This document shows positions 34,823 through 44,442 of a stretch of 64,000 nucleotides of DNA, one piece after another. The position numbers and the translations under genes were made by a program. The number at the start of each line of letters is the position of its first letter. Position 1 is the first letter of the stretch. Below the pieces are notes generated by a model. That model saw nothing but the letters and a program-made list of their open reading frames with translations. It had not been told where the DNA came from and did no database searches. Source of the stretch: Flammeovirga sp. SJP92 (GTDB taxonomy: Bacteria > Bacteroidota > Bacteroidia > Cytophagales > Flammeovirgaceae); assembly GCF_001583495.1 (NCBI RefSeq), contig NZ_LQAQ01000093.1:372001-436000 (forward strand), read 5' to 3'.

Positions 34823-37534
34823 CTAGCGGAGTTTATTGATCAACTCTGCATATTTCTCAATTGGGAAGTTATTATCTGAGAATAAGTTTTGCATTCTGAG
34901 AATTGTGATACCAGAATAACTTGTATTTGACCTCGTTAATGCCTTTTCAATCTGATCCCATCCTGACTGGCCATAAAGCTCATGGTAAAGTGCATTTTCA
35001 CCCATCACTTGAACACCTAATTTCTTAGCAGAATTAGAGAACCACATCACAAGGTCTTCCGCTCTTGAGTAACCTTCCCAGTCCTTGTTCATTTTCTCTA
35101 AACAAGTGAAGTGAAGAACCACTCTATCTTTGAAATCCTTGTCAATGATTTTCTTCAACATGTCTTCATATTCACCTCTGTCAGTAGACCCAATTCCAGG
35201 ATATGGTGCTATCAAACCAGCTGTAATCTCAGCTACCCTTGGTTGGTTTGGATCAGAGATCAACCAGTGAATACCCGGCATTTTGAAACCGATTGGCACT
35301 TTTTCAAACTCATCATTGAAGATCGCAATTGCTCTTCTGATGATTTTATTACCGTGCTTCGCTAAACTGTCATTGTACCAATTAAAGAAGTCCTGACCGA
35401 TACGAGAAGTTGCGTAGCTATTATTCTTAAATAAAGCATCTGCATCAGGCATTGGAATTTGCTCTGCTGTTTCATAACCTGTATGCCACACTTCGTTGAT
35501 ATAATCTAAACTACCATAAAGGTTGATGACGTGACGCTGGAAATCCTCTTTTGCCAAACGGCTATAACATTGTAGGGTACCACGGTTTGGATAATCTCCC
35601 CAGTCATGAGAGTTGTAAGAAGGGTATCTCAACTCCCCTGCAGGTCCTAAAGAAACATTGATTTCATCCGTCATCCAAGCATATTTCTTATAGCGTTGTT
35701 TGAATGCCTCCATGAATCGTTCATAATATGGCATCACATACGTGTCTGCCCACAGCGATACATACTCTACACTTACATCACCAGTTTCTGATACATATTG
35801 TAAATCTTGGATCGATTCCAGCTGAGGATTTTCCTCCACAATTTTACCCCAGATCCAAAGTGGAATCATTTGCGTAAAATCATCGTTTACATTTCCTCCT
35901 GCTTGGTGGAATGATAAAATCGGCACCCAGTTCAACCCTTTTGATTCAATCAGTTTCACCATATTATCATAGTAAGACCAATCAAAAACGTTGGATTGTG
36001 TACCTTCTACCAGTCCCCACCATATATCGATAGAAACCGCCGATACTCCAATATCTCTCATTCTATCCAACTGACGAGAAACTGTTAGCCAGTCATGATC
36101 TTGAAGCAATCGTTTAGGGTTGTGTGTTTTCACGTGTAAAGGTCCCATCACTCTGAAAGACTTCTGCTTGGTTTCAATGTGATCATCCTGGAACTTCACC
36201 TTTCTAATCAACTCCTGTAAACGAGCACTACCAGTGTCTAATTGATCGAACAATACTTTCATATTATTGATAATCAAACCTGTCAAAGTATCATTTTTCA
36301 GAAGCCAAAGCGCTGCATTATCCCATATCACGTGAGAGTTTAGTCCGTCTACAGAGCTGTTTTCCAAATAGAATGAAATTAAATTTCCTTCACCAAATGT
36401 CAATAATTCCTTCACTTTTAAAGCATACTCCGAGTCCTTCTTGTATTCTGTTCTGCTCTTCGTTGGAATGATGATACCTAATCTGTCCTCACGAATACCA
36501 TCAGCAATCATAGAAAGTGATTTCTTATAAGCTTTAGCAATTGGCACATCGTTGCTGATGGCAATGCTTCCTGAACCCACTTCTAATTGATGAGGTGTGT
36601 TTTTCAGATTTTTCTCTGCATAAGCAATAGAACTTCTAATACATAGCTTAGTGTTCTCGAATCCTTTATCACTAAAAGTATTCTGAAGGATATGTAAAAG
36701 TTTATTACCGTGTCTACATAACGACTTGTTGTACCATGAAGTAACATCAAACCCGTAAGTAGTATCTATATATTTTCTTCCTTGAAGTGCGTCATTGGTT
36801 GTGAAGTAATTCAACAATGATTCTTTGTCAGTAATTCCTTCAATACCCCAAGCTTCACCTGCTTCTCTGTAACCTTTGTATTTTTCTCTTACATAATTAT
36901 CCCAGTCGTCCTTTGCCAACGGAGAATAACACTGCATATTTCTCCTTGGGAAAGAGCACTCATTAAGCGGATAACTTAACTCTCCTTGCGGTGTAGCTGA
37001 TATAATAAATTTGGTGAAAGAGCCGGCAATATCTTGGAAATGATTTTTAAATGACTGAATCAGTTCCTCATAATACGGCATCACATAATGGTCTGCCCAT
37101 AAAGAAACAGCGTCTTGAACGCTTCCTCCTGCTTTATTGACGTACTTTAACTGGCTTAAAACCTTTATTTCATCATGAGCACACATTAGTTGTCCCCAAA
37201 GCCAGTCTGGTAATGTACAAAGGAAGTTTTCTTCATAATTGTTGATCATCTGAAAATTAAATTCCACCACCACTTGAAGGTCGCTTTCAATAATTTTGTC
37301 GATCAAACTTCTATAGTATTGCCAATTGTAGTGAATGTAGTGTTCTTTTTGATCTGATGCTTTTCCTTCTCCCTCAACTAATTTCCACAACACTGGCACC
37401 AAAACCACTTCCATACCAATTTTCTTTCCTCTGACAATCCATTTTTCAAGATCTGTCCAATCTGGATCATGCTGTGAAAAACAAGTATCTGGAGATAGAA
37501 TCGAGTACGGTAATCTGACTTCAAAAGTCTTCAT
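34823..37534 (-). CDS. Tandem GH14 (beta-amylase) protein, two domains, no signal peptide
   Basis: The product is 903 residues. The C-terminal domain (about 460-903) is a full beta-amylase: DIWWGLVEG, the flexible-loop LSFHQAGGNVND, catalytic acid in GPAGELRYPSY (E near 633), GIHWLISDPNQPRVAEITAG and the catalytic base in LHFTCLE (near 812). It should release maltose from the non-reducing ends of alpha-1,4-glucans. The N-terminal domain (about 1-450) follows the same order with both glutamates kept (PQGELSYP near 185; ISFYLEN near 391), but the HQ-GGNVGD loop is replaced by NFQMINNYEENF and DxWWG by VLWKLVEG. It may be a binding or regulatory copy, or have altered specificity. No secretion signal is seen, so it is probably cytoplasmic, acting on storage glucan or imported dextrins. 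Confidence 0.9.
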   Translation of the reverse strand: MKTFEVRLPYSILSPDTCFSQHDPDWTDLEKWIVRGKKIGMEVVLVPVLWKLVEGEGKASDQKEHYIHYNWQYYRSLIDKIIESDLQVVVEFNFQMINNYEENFLCTLPDWLWGQLMCAHDEIKVLSQLKYVNKAGGSVQDAVSLWADHYVMPYYEELIQSFKNHFQDIAGSFTKFIISATPQGELSYPLNECSFPRRNMQCYSPLAKDDWDNYVREKYKGYREAGEAWGIEGITDKESLLNYFTTNDALQGRKYIDTTYGFDVTSWYNKSLCRHGNKLLHILQNTFSDKGFENTKLCIRSSIAYAEKNLKNTPHQLEVGSGSIAISNDVPIAKAYKKSLSMIADGIREDRLGIIIPTKSRTEYKKDSEYALKVKELLTFGEGNLISFYLENSSVDGLNSHVIWDNAALWLLKNDTLTGLIINNMKVLFDQLDTGSARLQELIRKVKFQDDHIETKQKSFRVMGPLHVKTHNPKRLLQDHDWLTVSRQLDRMRDIGVSAVSIDIWWGLVEGTQSNVFDWSYYDNMVKLIESKGLNWVPILSFHQAGGNVNDDFTQMIPLWIWGKIVEENPQLESIQDLQYVSETGDVSVEYVSLWADTYVMPYYERFMEAFKQRYKKYAWMTDEINVSLGPAGELRYPSYNSHDWGDYPNRGTLQCYSRLAKEDFQRHVINLYGSLDYINEVWHTGYETAEQIPMPDADALFKNNSYATSRIGQDFFNWYNDSLAKHGNKIIRRAIAIFNDEFEKVPIGFKMPGIHWLISDPNQPRVAEITAGLIAPYPGIGSTDRGEYEDMLKKIIDKDFKDRVVLHFTCLEKMNKDWEGYSRAEDLVMWFSNSAKKLGVQVMGENALYHELYGQSGWDQIEKALTRSNTSYSGITILRMQNLFSDNNFPIEKYAELINKLR

Positions 37535-38270
37535 TTTCTTTATTAATTTAGTTAGAAACAGCTCAAAAATGAACTGTCAATCATAGCATAAGACAATTGT
37601 CATTACACAATTAGTTTAGTAAATATAATCAAGTTTTTAATAGAGAAAGAAATCAAGTAATTAAAAATCAAACTAAATATTTTCAGCAACCGGTAACATA
37701 AACTGCTAATTATCAAGGTTCATTATTTAAAACAATGTTACCTTCATATAACAAAATGTAATTGTGATACAAATTTCAAAAGCTTAGTCAAGATGTTATC
37801 AGAAGGAAATAATATCAACTAACAATAAAATCATTTTTTGCATTATTATGAGATAAGCATCACAGAAAATCAAAATATTACATTTTCAATAATGTTATTT
37901 TTCAATTTCAATTTAGCTGAAAAACCTAGTTTACGACCCTTCTTATTCAGCAATATTGAATGAAAAAGAAATAGAATTATTTCGCTTCAAAAAAGAGTCT
38001 ATTTTATTGTAATGACACTTATTAAGTAAATAGTTGATAAACATGAAATCACACATCAATAACAATGCAAAAATAGATACTATTGTCTCACTCATTTTTG
38101 GGGAATCAACAAGACAGTTGATATAAATATTTAGCATTACAACATTTTGTAACATAACCTTTTTGTCACCCTCTCCCTTGTTTACTACATTTAACAATCT
38201 ACAAAATACAAGAACACAAACAGTACTCCTTTTATTTTCAGATTAATAAACTATTCATCGAACATCACCT
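37535..38270. other. 736-base AT-rich divergent intergenic region
   Basis: It lies between the divergently transcribed GH14 and beta-lactamase-fold genes. I see no supported gene. An 84-codon minus-strand frame at 37943-38197 has no domain or family feature. GGTAACAT near 37692 and its reverse complement near 37735 could be a paired regulator site, but this is weak. Confidence 0.5.
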
Positions 38271-39494
38271 ATGAACAAAACACTATTCATTTTACTATTA
38301 TTCTCTTTCATCTCATGCAAGAGCAAAAAAACAGACAATGAGACGACTAAAGCTCTAACAAAAGAATTGCAAAAAATCTCAGAGACAGGTTTAATCAAAG
38401 GTTTTTCAGTAGCAATCGTTGACAACAAAGATGTTTTATATCAAAAAGGTTTTGGGTATTCAAATGAAGAAAAGAAAACGCCTTACACCACACAAACTAT
38501 TCAGAATATTGGATCCGTTTCTAAAGTGGTCATTGGTCTTTCACTCTTAAAAGCACAAGAATTAGGCATGTTACATTTAAATGACCCGATCAATAAGTAC
38601 TTACCTTTTAAAGTTTTCAACCCCGCATTTCCGGATGAAGTCATCACAATAAAACATTTAGCCAACCATACTTCCTCCATTCTTGATACAAAGTTTTATG
38701 ATGAGAATATATATGTACTGAAAGAAGATACTGATTCGGTTGAAAATGAACAGCTAAAAGGAGCGTTCCAACCTGCAGATACCTATATGTCAATGCCCGA
38801 ATTCCTGACAAAATTACTTTCTGAGGAAGGCGGTTGGTATTTAAAAGAAGGTTTTGCAGAATTCAAGCCAGGTGAAAATTTTGCTTATTCTAATGTCGGT
38901 GCGGCATTGGCAGCTTATATCCTAGAAATTGCCAGCGGTCAATCTTACCCTGAATTCACAAAGCAATATATTTTTGAACCGCTAAAGATGTCCTCTTCAG
39001 GATGGTCTTTTGAAACGATTGACCTCTCCAAGCATTCAACTTTGTATTTCGGTGAAAATGCACTTCCATTGTACAGACTTTTAAGTTACCCTGATGGCGG
39101 ACTTTTGACTTCTGCCAATGATTTAGCGTTACTTTTAAAAGAACTGATCAAAGGACAATCTTCAAAAGGAGATTTGCTACAACCTGAAAGTTATGAGGCA
39201 CTCTTTGGAAAAAGGACCATTGTGCAATTAGCAGATACTGTCAAAAAGGAAAACCCTGTTTTTTCTGTAAAGTATGAGTCTAACCTATTCATGGGAAGTA
39301 CTTCATCAGGATTCTATGGACATACTGGTGGTGATCCGGGAATTGTTTCCCTTTTCTTCTTTGACGCAGATCGTAAAGTAGGACGACTAATTATTGTCAA
39401 TACACACATAGATGGCAGCGAAGAAGCTGTTCTCAACGAACTTTGGACCATTTGGGAAAAGCTGGATGAATACAAAGTGAAGCTCATAAATTAA
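38271..39494 (+). CDS. Beta-lactamase-fold serine hydrolase lipoprotein
   Basis: The product is 407 residues. Lipobox LLFSFISC gives C16. The penicillin-binding/class C beta-lactamase fold is shown by S82-V-S-K85 (nucleophile and base), YSN near 205 and the third box HTGGDPG near 348. Family PF00144 includes DD-peptidases, esterases and D-aminopeptidases. Envelope location and absence of a resistance context suggest an esterase or peptidase rather than a true beta-lactamase. It is a single gene upstream of alaS, with 182 bases between them. Confidence 0.88.
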   Translation: MNKTLFILLLFSFISCKSKKTDNETTKALTKELQKISETGLIKGFSVAIVDNKDVLYQKGFGYSNEEKKTPYTTQTIQNIGSVSKVVIGLSLLKAQELGMLHLNDPINKYLPFKVFNPAFPDEVITIKHLANHTSSILDTKFYDENIYVLKEDTDSVENEQLKGAFQPADTYMSMPEFLTKLLSEEGGWYLKEGFAEFKPGENFAYSNVGAALAAYILEIASGQSYPEFTKQYIFEPLKMSSSGWSFETIDLSKHSTLYFGENALPLYRLLSYPDGGLLTSANDLALLLKELIKGQSSKGDLLQPESYEALFGKRTIVQLADTVKKENPVFSVKYESNLFMGSTSSGFYGHTGGDPGIVSLFFFDADRKVGRLIIVNTHIDGSEEAVLNELWTIWEKLDEYKVKLIN

Positions 39495-39621
39495 AGGAGA
39501 TACACGGGCTGAATTCCCATTTTTAGAATTGAAACTCCATCAAATCTCTTATTTTTTTCAAAAGATCCTTATTTACAGCACTTCAATTGCTTATATCGTT
39601 ATTTAGATTAAGAAAATATCT

Positions 39622-39629
39622 TATTTTTG
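39622..39629 (+). promoter_or_regulatory. Predicted -7 box of alaS
   Basis: TATTTTTG followed by CAC matches TAnnTTTG, 47 bases before the alaS ATG. No TTG was found at the right spacing. Confidence 0.45.
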
Positions 39630-39676
39630 CACGATCAAAAATTTGAAAATTTATAAAACTCACTAGAGAAACATAC

Positions 39677-42286
39677 ATGGACGCAAAAAGTATTCGCCGC
39701 ACGTTCTTGGAATTCTTCCAAAGCAAGCAGCACGCCATCGTTCCTTCGGCACCACTTGTGATTAAAAACGACCCTACGTTGATGTTTACCAACGCAGGTA
39801 TGAATCAATTCAAAGATTATTTCTTAGGAAACAAAGCCGCCGAGGATGCACGTGTCGCCGATACTCAAAAATGTTTACGTGTATCTGGTAAACACAATGA
39901 CTTGGAGGAAGTAGGTATTGATACTTACCACCATACAATGTTCGAAATGCTAGGTAACTGGTCTTTCGGAGATTATTTCAAAAAAGAAGCAATTGAGTGG
40001 GGTTGGGAACTTCTTACTGAGGTTTACAAGCTACCAAAAGATAGATTATATGTTACAGTATTCGAAGGCGATGAAGGCGACGGTACTGAACTAGATCAAG
40101 AAGCTATTGATATCTGGAAAGGGTTAATCGACGAAGACAGAATTATCCCTGCCAACAAAAAAGATAACTTCTGGGAAATGGGTGAGACAGGTCCTTGTGG
40201 TCCTTGTTCTGAAATCCATATTGACCTTCGTAATGACGAGGAAAGAGCGAAAGTTGACGGTCTTGGTTTAGTCAACGAAGATCACCCTCTAGTGGTAGAG
40301 ATCTGGAACCTTGTATTTATGCAATTCAACCGTAAGGCTGATGGTTCATTGGTTTCTCTTCCTAACAAACATATCGATACAGGTATGGGATTCGAACGTT
40401 TATGTATGGCGATTCAACAAAAAGAATCAAACTACGATACAGACGTATTCCAACCAATGATTCAATTCTTAGCGGCGAAGTCGGGTAAAGAATATGGTAA
40501 AGATGAGAAAATAGATATCGCTATCCGTGTGATCTCTGACCATATCCGTGCGATTTCATTTGCTATTGCTGACGGTCAATTACCTTCAAACAACAAAGCA
40601 GGTTATGTAATCCGTCGTATCCTTCGTAGAGCGGTACGTTACGGTTATACTTTCTTGGATTTCAACAAGCCATTCATGTATGAGTTGGTGGATATCCTTG
40701 CTGATCAGTTTGAAGAAACTTTCCCTGAGGTAATTTCACAAAAAGACTTCATCAAGAAAGTAGTAATGCAAGAAGAGGCGGCTTTCTTAAGAACACTAGA
40801 CAAAGGTTTAGCGATTCTTCAAAAAGCAATGGACGCAGCTTCTGACAAAACGATCGTAGGTAAAGAGGCATTCACATTGTATGATACATTTGGTTTCCCT
40901 CTTGACTTGACACAATTGATTGCTTCTGAAAACGGATTCTCAGTAGACACTGCTGGTTTCGATGTGGCTATGCAAGAGCAAAAAGACAGAGCTCGTGCAG
41001 CTTCAGCTTCAGAAAAAGGCGATTGGATTGATGTAAACGATGGTGACTCAGTAGAATTCTTGGGTTACGATGCATTAGAATCAGACGCTTCTATCTTACG
41101 TTACCGTGAAGTAACAGAGAAAAAGAAGACAATTATACAGTTAGTACTTGATCAAACTCCTTTCTATGCGGAAAGCGGTGGACAAGTAGGTGACAAAGGT
41201 ATTTTAGTTTCTGGTGATGAGACAATTGCTATCTTCGATACAAAGAAAGAGAACGATTTGATTATTCACTTCGCTAACAAATTACCTTCTAATCCTTCAG
41301 CTCCAGTAGTAGCAAAAGTTGATGCTTCACGCAGATCTTTAACAGAGAATAACCACTCTGCTACTCACTTATTACACGCTGCATTGCAAGAGGTATTGGG
41401 TGATCACGTGGCTCAAAAAGGTTCATTGGTCAACGAAAAACACTTACGTTTTGACTTCTCTCACTTCCAAAAAGTAGAAGCGGAAGAAATCGAAAAGATT
41501 GAGAAAATTGTAAACCAAAGAATCCGTCAAAACATCCAATTGAACGAGCAAAGAAACGTTCCAATCGAAGATGCAAAAGCAATGGGTGCTACTGCATTAT
41601 TCGGTGAAAAGTACGGTGATTTCGTTCGTGTAATTACTTTTGATAGCGATTACTCAGTAGAACTTTGTGGTGGTACTCACGTTCCTGCTACTGGTAAAAT
41701 TGGTTTATTCAAAATCACTGCTGAATCATCAGTTGCTGCAGGTGTACGTCGTATTGAGGCGATCACTGCCGATGCTGCTGAAGAGTATGTGGACGAGCAA
41801 ATCACTTTATTACAAGAGATCAAAGAGCTATTAAAAGCGAAAGATCCTAAGAAAGCAGTGGCTGACTTGGTTGAAGCAAAAGCGGCTTTATCGAAAGAAG
41901 TTGAAGCACTTCGTAATAAAGAGCTTCAAGCAGTGAAAAACGAATTGGCTTCTAAAGCTGTAGCTAAAGACGGTTTCAACTTTATCGCAGCTAAAGTTTC
42001 AGTTGCAAATGCTCAAGGGTTAAAGCAATTGGCTTACGACTTGAAAGCTGTTGTTGAAAATATGTTCTTGATCTTAGCGGCAGACGTTGATGGTAAACCA
42101 CAAGTAGCTGTAATGATCGACGAAGAGTTAGTAAAAGCTAAAGATCTTCACGCTGGTAAAATCGTTAAGGAATTAGCGAAAGAAATCAAAGGCGGTGGAG
42201 GTGGACAACCTTTCTTCGCTACTGCTGGTGGTAAAGATATCAATGGCTTGGATGCTGTTGTTGAAAAAGCACAAGAGTTAGCTTAA
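39677..42286 (+). CDS. alaS: Alanine--tRNA ligase
   Basis: The product is 869 residues. The class II catalytic core is at the N-terminus (LMFTNAGMNQFKDYFLG, KCLRVSGKHNDLEEVG, HTMFEMLGNWSFGDYF, GETGPCGPCSEIH). The editing domain has zinc-binding HSATHLLH near 560 and CGGTH near 662. The C-terminal DHHA1-like domain ends in GGGGGQPFFATAGGKD. It charges tRNA-Ala and clears mischarged Ser and Gly. Full length, single gene, with its own terminator at 42311-42344. Confidence 0.98.
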   Translation: MDAKSIRRTFLEFFQSKQHAIVPSAPLVIKNDPTLMFTNAGMNQFKDYFLGNKAAEDARVADTQKCLRVSGKHNDLEEVGIDTYHHTMFEMLGNWSFGDYFKKEAIEWGWELLTEVYKLPKDRLYVTVFEGDEGDGTELDQEAIDIWKGLIDEDRIIPANKKDNFWEMGETGPCGPCSEIHIDLRNDEERAKVDGLGLVNEDHPLVVEIWNLVFMQFNRKADGSLVSLPNKHIDTGMGFERLCMAIQQKESNYDTDVFQPMIQFLAAKSGKEYGKDEKIDIAIRVISDHIRAISFAIADGQLPSNNKAGYVIRRILRRAVRYGYTFLDFNKPFMYELVDILADQFEETFPEVISQKDFIKKVVMQEEAAFLRTLDKGLAILQKAMDAASDKTIVGKEAFTLYDTFGFPLDLTQLIASENGFSVDTAGFDVAMQEQKDRARAASASEKGDWIDVNDGDSVEFLGYDALESDASILRYREVTEKKKTIIQLVLDQTPFYAESGGQVGDKGILVSGDETIAIFDTKKENDLIIHFANKLPSNPSAPVVAKVDASRRSLTENNHSATHLLHAALQEVLGDHVAQKGSLVNEKHLRFDFSHFQKVEAEEIEKIEKIVNQRIRQNIQLNEQRNVPIEDAKAMGATALFGEKYGDFVRVITFDSDYSVELCGGTHVPATGKIGLFKITAESSVAAGVRRIEAITADAAEEYVDEQITLLQEIKELLKAKDPKKAVADLVEAKAALSKEVEALRNKELQAVKNELASKAVAKDGFNFIAAKVSVANAQGLKQLAYDLKAVVENMFLILAADVDGKPQVAVMIDEELVKAKDLHAGKIVKELAKEIKGGGGGQPFFATAGGKDINGLDAVVEKAQELA

Positions 42287-42310
42287 TCAGCTCGTTTTTA
42301 TAGATATTGA

Positions 42311-42344
42311 AACGACCTTCTCTTAATTGGGGAGGTAGTTTTTT
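42311..42344 (+). terminator. Intrinsic terminator of alaS
   Basis: An AACgACCTtC/GGGAGGTaGTT stem (42311-42320 with 42331-42340) is followed by TTTTTT, 24 bases after the alaS stop. Confidence 0.7.
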
Positions 42345-42450
42345 ATTTAATATTTAAGGTTATTACCTAATTATATTTAAATACATACATCTTATTCAAG
42401 AAAAAATGTGTTCCTTTGTCATTAAGTATTAATCCTTGTTAGATTAATAT

Positions 42451-42493
42451 GGGCATTGCTATGGCTTCAATTTCTTAGCAATGCCCTTTTTTT
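42451..42493 (+). terminator. Second, orphan terminator after alaS
   Basis: A perfect 11-bp stem GGGCATTGCTA/TAGCAATGCCC (42451-42461 with 42476-42486) is followed by eight T. It comes about 110 bases after the alaS terminator and has no protein gene of its own. It may end a small RNA. The whole 343-base gap 42287-42629 has no other feature I can support. Confidence 0.8.
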
Positions 42494-42629
42494 ATTCATT
42501 ATATACTACTCTGTTTCAAGTGTTAAGCACAGTCGTCACTTGGAACTGAATATTGGCGAAGTGTCATTTCAAGTACAAGTATTATTATTACGGTAAATGT
42601 ATTAATAAACAGTAACTACTAAAAGTGCC

Positions 42630-43340
42630 ATGTCTGATCAAAAATATTGTATTCAACTTAAAGCAACTTTACTTCACTTACCTTCGAAAAATGAACCAAA
42701 AAAATATCATTTTAAATATTTCATAGTCACCTCAATAATACTAGTAATTCTATGTATTTTCTTGGGAAATATTTATTCAGAGGATCAATATAAAGGTTTT
42801 ATCATATGTCTTTATCTTCTTTCATCATTACCGCTTGTGACCTACTTCTTTTTAGAAGTTGATATTGAGACACTTAATGTATATGAAACATACCCACTTA
42901 TTGGAAAAATCGAATTCAATTCTGACACGTTATATGTCAATGAAGAAGAGTTGTCAATTGATAGTATTCAACAAATCAAGTTAGACTTTATTCAATATGG
43001 CAATATTTCATGGAGCAAAATTGATGAACAGATTAAGGCTGACTTTATTCAAAACCCAAATAAGGTTAGTATTGGTGGCCGTAATGGCTATCATTTACAA
43101 AAAACTTATAATTCGATTATAATTTACCCAAAAAAAGGTTCTGCTAATCGATATTCATTTTTTATAGACGAAGTAACAACAGAATATACTGTGTCAGCAT
43201 TCATCAATTTTTGTTACCACAACGGTATATATTTTAAAGAGTATACAAATGGTATAAGATCATATAAAATGAAAAATGATCTTACTTACGATGAAATTCA
43301 ACAAATCAAACAGAAGCATGATTTAAAATCATGGGTTTAA
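42630..43340 (+). CDS. Hypothetical protein with two TM helices
   Basis: The product is 236 residues. A cytoplasmic N-terminus of about 28 residues is followed by two close TM helices (about 29-50 and 56-76) and a soluble domain of about 160 residues with alternating beta strands (DTLYVNEEELSIDSIQQIKLDF, YNSIIIYPKKGS). This resembles membrane-anchored PH-like domain proteins of Bacteroidota, but I do not recognise a family. It is a lone gene converging on 43596-44168. Confidence 0.65.
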   Translation: MSDQKYCIQLKATLLHLPSKNEPKKYHFKYFIVTSIILVILCIFLGNIYSEDQYKGFIICLYLLSSLPLVTYFFLEVDIETLNVYETYPLIGKIEFNSDTLYVNEEELSIDSIQQIKLDFIQYGNISWSKIDEQIKADFIQNPNKVSIGGRNGYHLQKTYNSIIIYPKKGSANRYSFFIDEVTTEYTVSAFINFCYHNGIYFKEYTNGIRSYKMKNDLTYDEIQQIKQKHDLKSWV

Positions 43341-43595
43341 ACGGTCTTGGACTACATCTTCTAAGAACGAGTATAAAACTGTAAAAATCATGACAACTGA
43401 TTTTAATCTTCCCTCACATATTTTTTAGATTCGGATAAATAATTAAATCTAAAAACTTCCTATTTGAGAGTTAAGATAAATTAGGCTTTTTCGATATCAA
43501 ATATTTGAAGATTATCAAATACAAAATCGATAAACGAAATTACGAGATCGAGTTATGTTGTTTTCAATGGAGATACATAATTTGAGAGCCAAACT

Positions 43596-44168
43596 CTATT
43601 TCAATACCTGTGGTTTATCCTCATCAAGTGTCGCAATAGATTCTATAGATAAATCAAATTTATGAAAATGTCCATCCCAACTTCCTAATACCGTTCCTAC
43701 CATAAAAATATTGAAAATATTTCCATTGTTATCTCTTACACAGGGTACCTCAATAAGTTCATTAAAACGGTTATAAACAAAGGTTGTTGGAGCAGATAAA
43801 TCAAAATAGAATTGATCTCCAATACCGCTGGTCATTACAACATCATGACTCAAATAAAAGGTTTTAAATCCCAAAAATTGAACTCCAACAGTAGTAGCAC
43901 CTCCCTCAATTAGAAAATAATCCTGCTTATAATAGGGACTTCCTTCAGGAGGTGTAAGATTAATCCTATTATCAATTCTTATACCTGTAGTTATAACAAA
44001 TTTATTTCCACAGCTACCAGCTATTTCAACACAACCAAGCCTTTCTAACTCATCATCAACCTTAGAAAAAGTTAGTTTAAATGCTTCATCTCCTATATTA
44101 AGTTCTAAATTTTGAGACACGGCAAAATGAGAGTAAAGTAAAAGAAAAAATATAAATAGCTTTTTCAT
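43596..44168 (-). CDS. Hypothetical exported protein
   Basis: The product is 190 residues from the ATG at 44168, which gives a signal peptide MKKLFIFFLLLYSHFAVSQ. The frame is open to 44243, but the extra residues would mask this signal. The mature part is beta-rich with two close cysteines (GCVEIAGSCGNKF) that may form a disulfide. No domain was recognised. It is the last of three minus-strand exported-protein genes (43.6-47.0 kb) that look lineage-specific. Confidence 0.65.
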   Translation of the reverse strand: MKKLFIFFLLLYSHFAVSQNLELNIGDEAFKLTFSKVDDELERLGCVEIAGSCGNKFVITTGIRIDNRINLTPPEGSPYYKQDYFLIEGGATTVGVQFLGFKTFYLSHDVVMTSGIGDQFYFDLSAPTTFVYNRFNELIEVPCVRDNNGNIFNIFMVGTVLGSWDGHFHKFDLSIESIATLDEDKPQVLK

Positions 44169-44382
44169 ATTTTGAGAATTTGTATGGATGTAACAATAGA
44201 GTACTTGCTTAGAAAGCAACAATTTTATGTAAGTAATAACCAAATTTCTTAATTAAAAGAAAAGTGAAATAGTACGTTTATAATCAATAATCTTGCTATA
44301 AGTTTCATAACTTAAAGAAATAGTTAACAATAAAAAACAGCCATCTTAAACTTAAAAAAATACAGTTTTTTATATGATCATC

Positions 44383-44408
44383 AGGCCTTTTCATTTTAGA
44401 AAAGGCCT
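44383..44408. terminator. Hairpin downstream of the TonB-C-domain gene
   Basis: A 9-bp stem AGGCCTTTT/AAAAGGCCT (44383-44391 with 44400-44408) lies 35 bases past the stop at 44443. The T-run is better on the plus strand, so its direction is unclear. Confidence 0.5.
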
Positions 44409-44442
44409 TTTATATCTAATGGAGGCTCATCTATCTACTACA

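Noticed and set aside
37943-38197. 84-codon minus-strand ORF between GH14 and the serine hydrolase
   Set aside because: AT-rich, no signal or domain, biased toward Asn/Ile/Leu/Ser as expected of random frames.
38271-39494. True beta-lactamase resistance gene
   Set aside because: The PF00144 fold is shared by many peptidases and esterases, and nothing in the context points to resistance.
39583-39792. 69-codon minus-strand ORF at the alaS start
   Set aside because: It overlaps the alaS 5' end and its promoter; antisense shadow.
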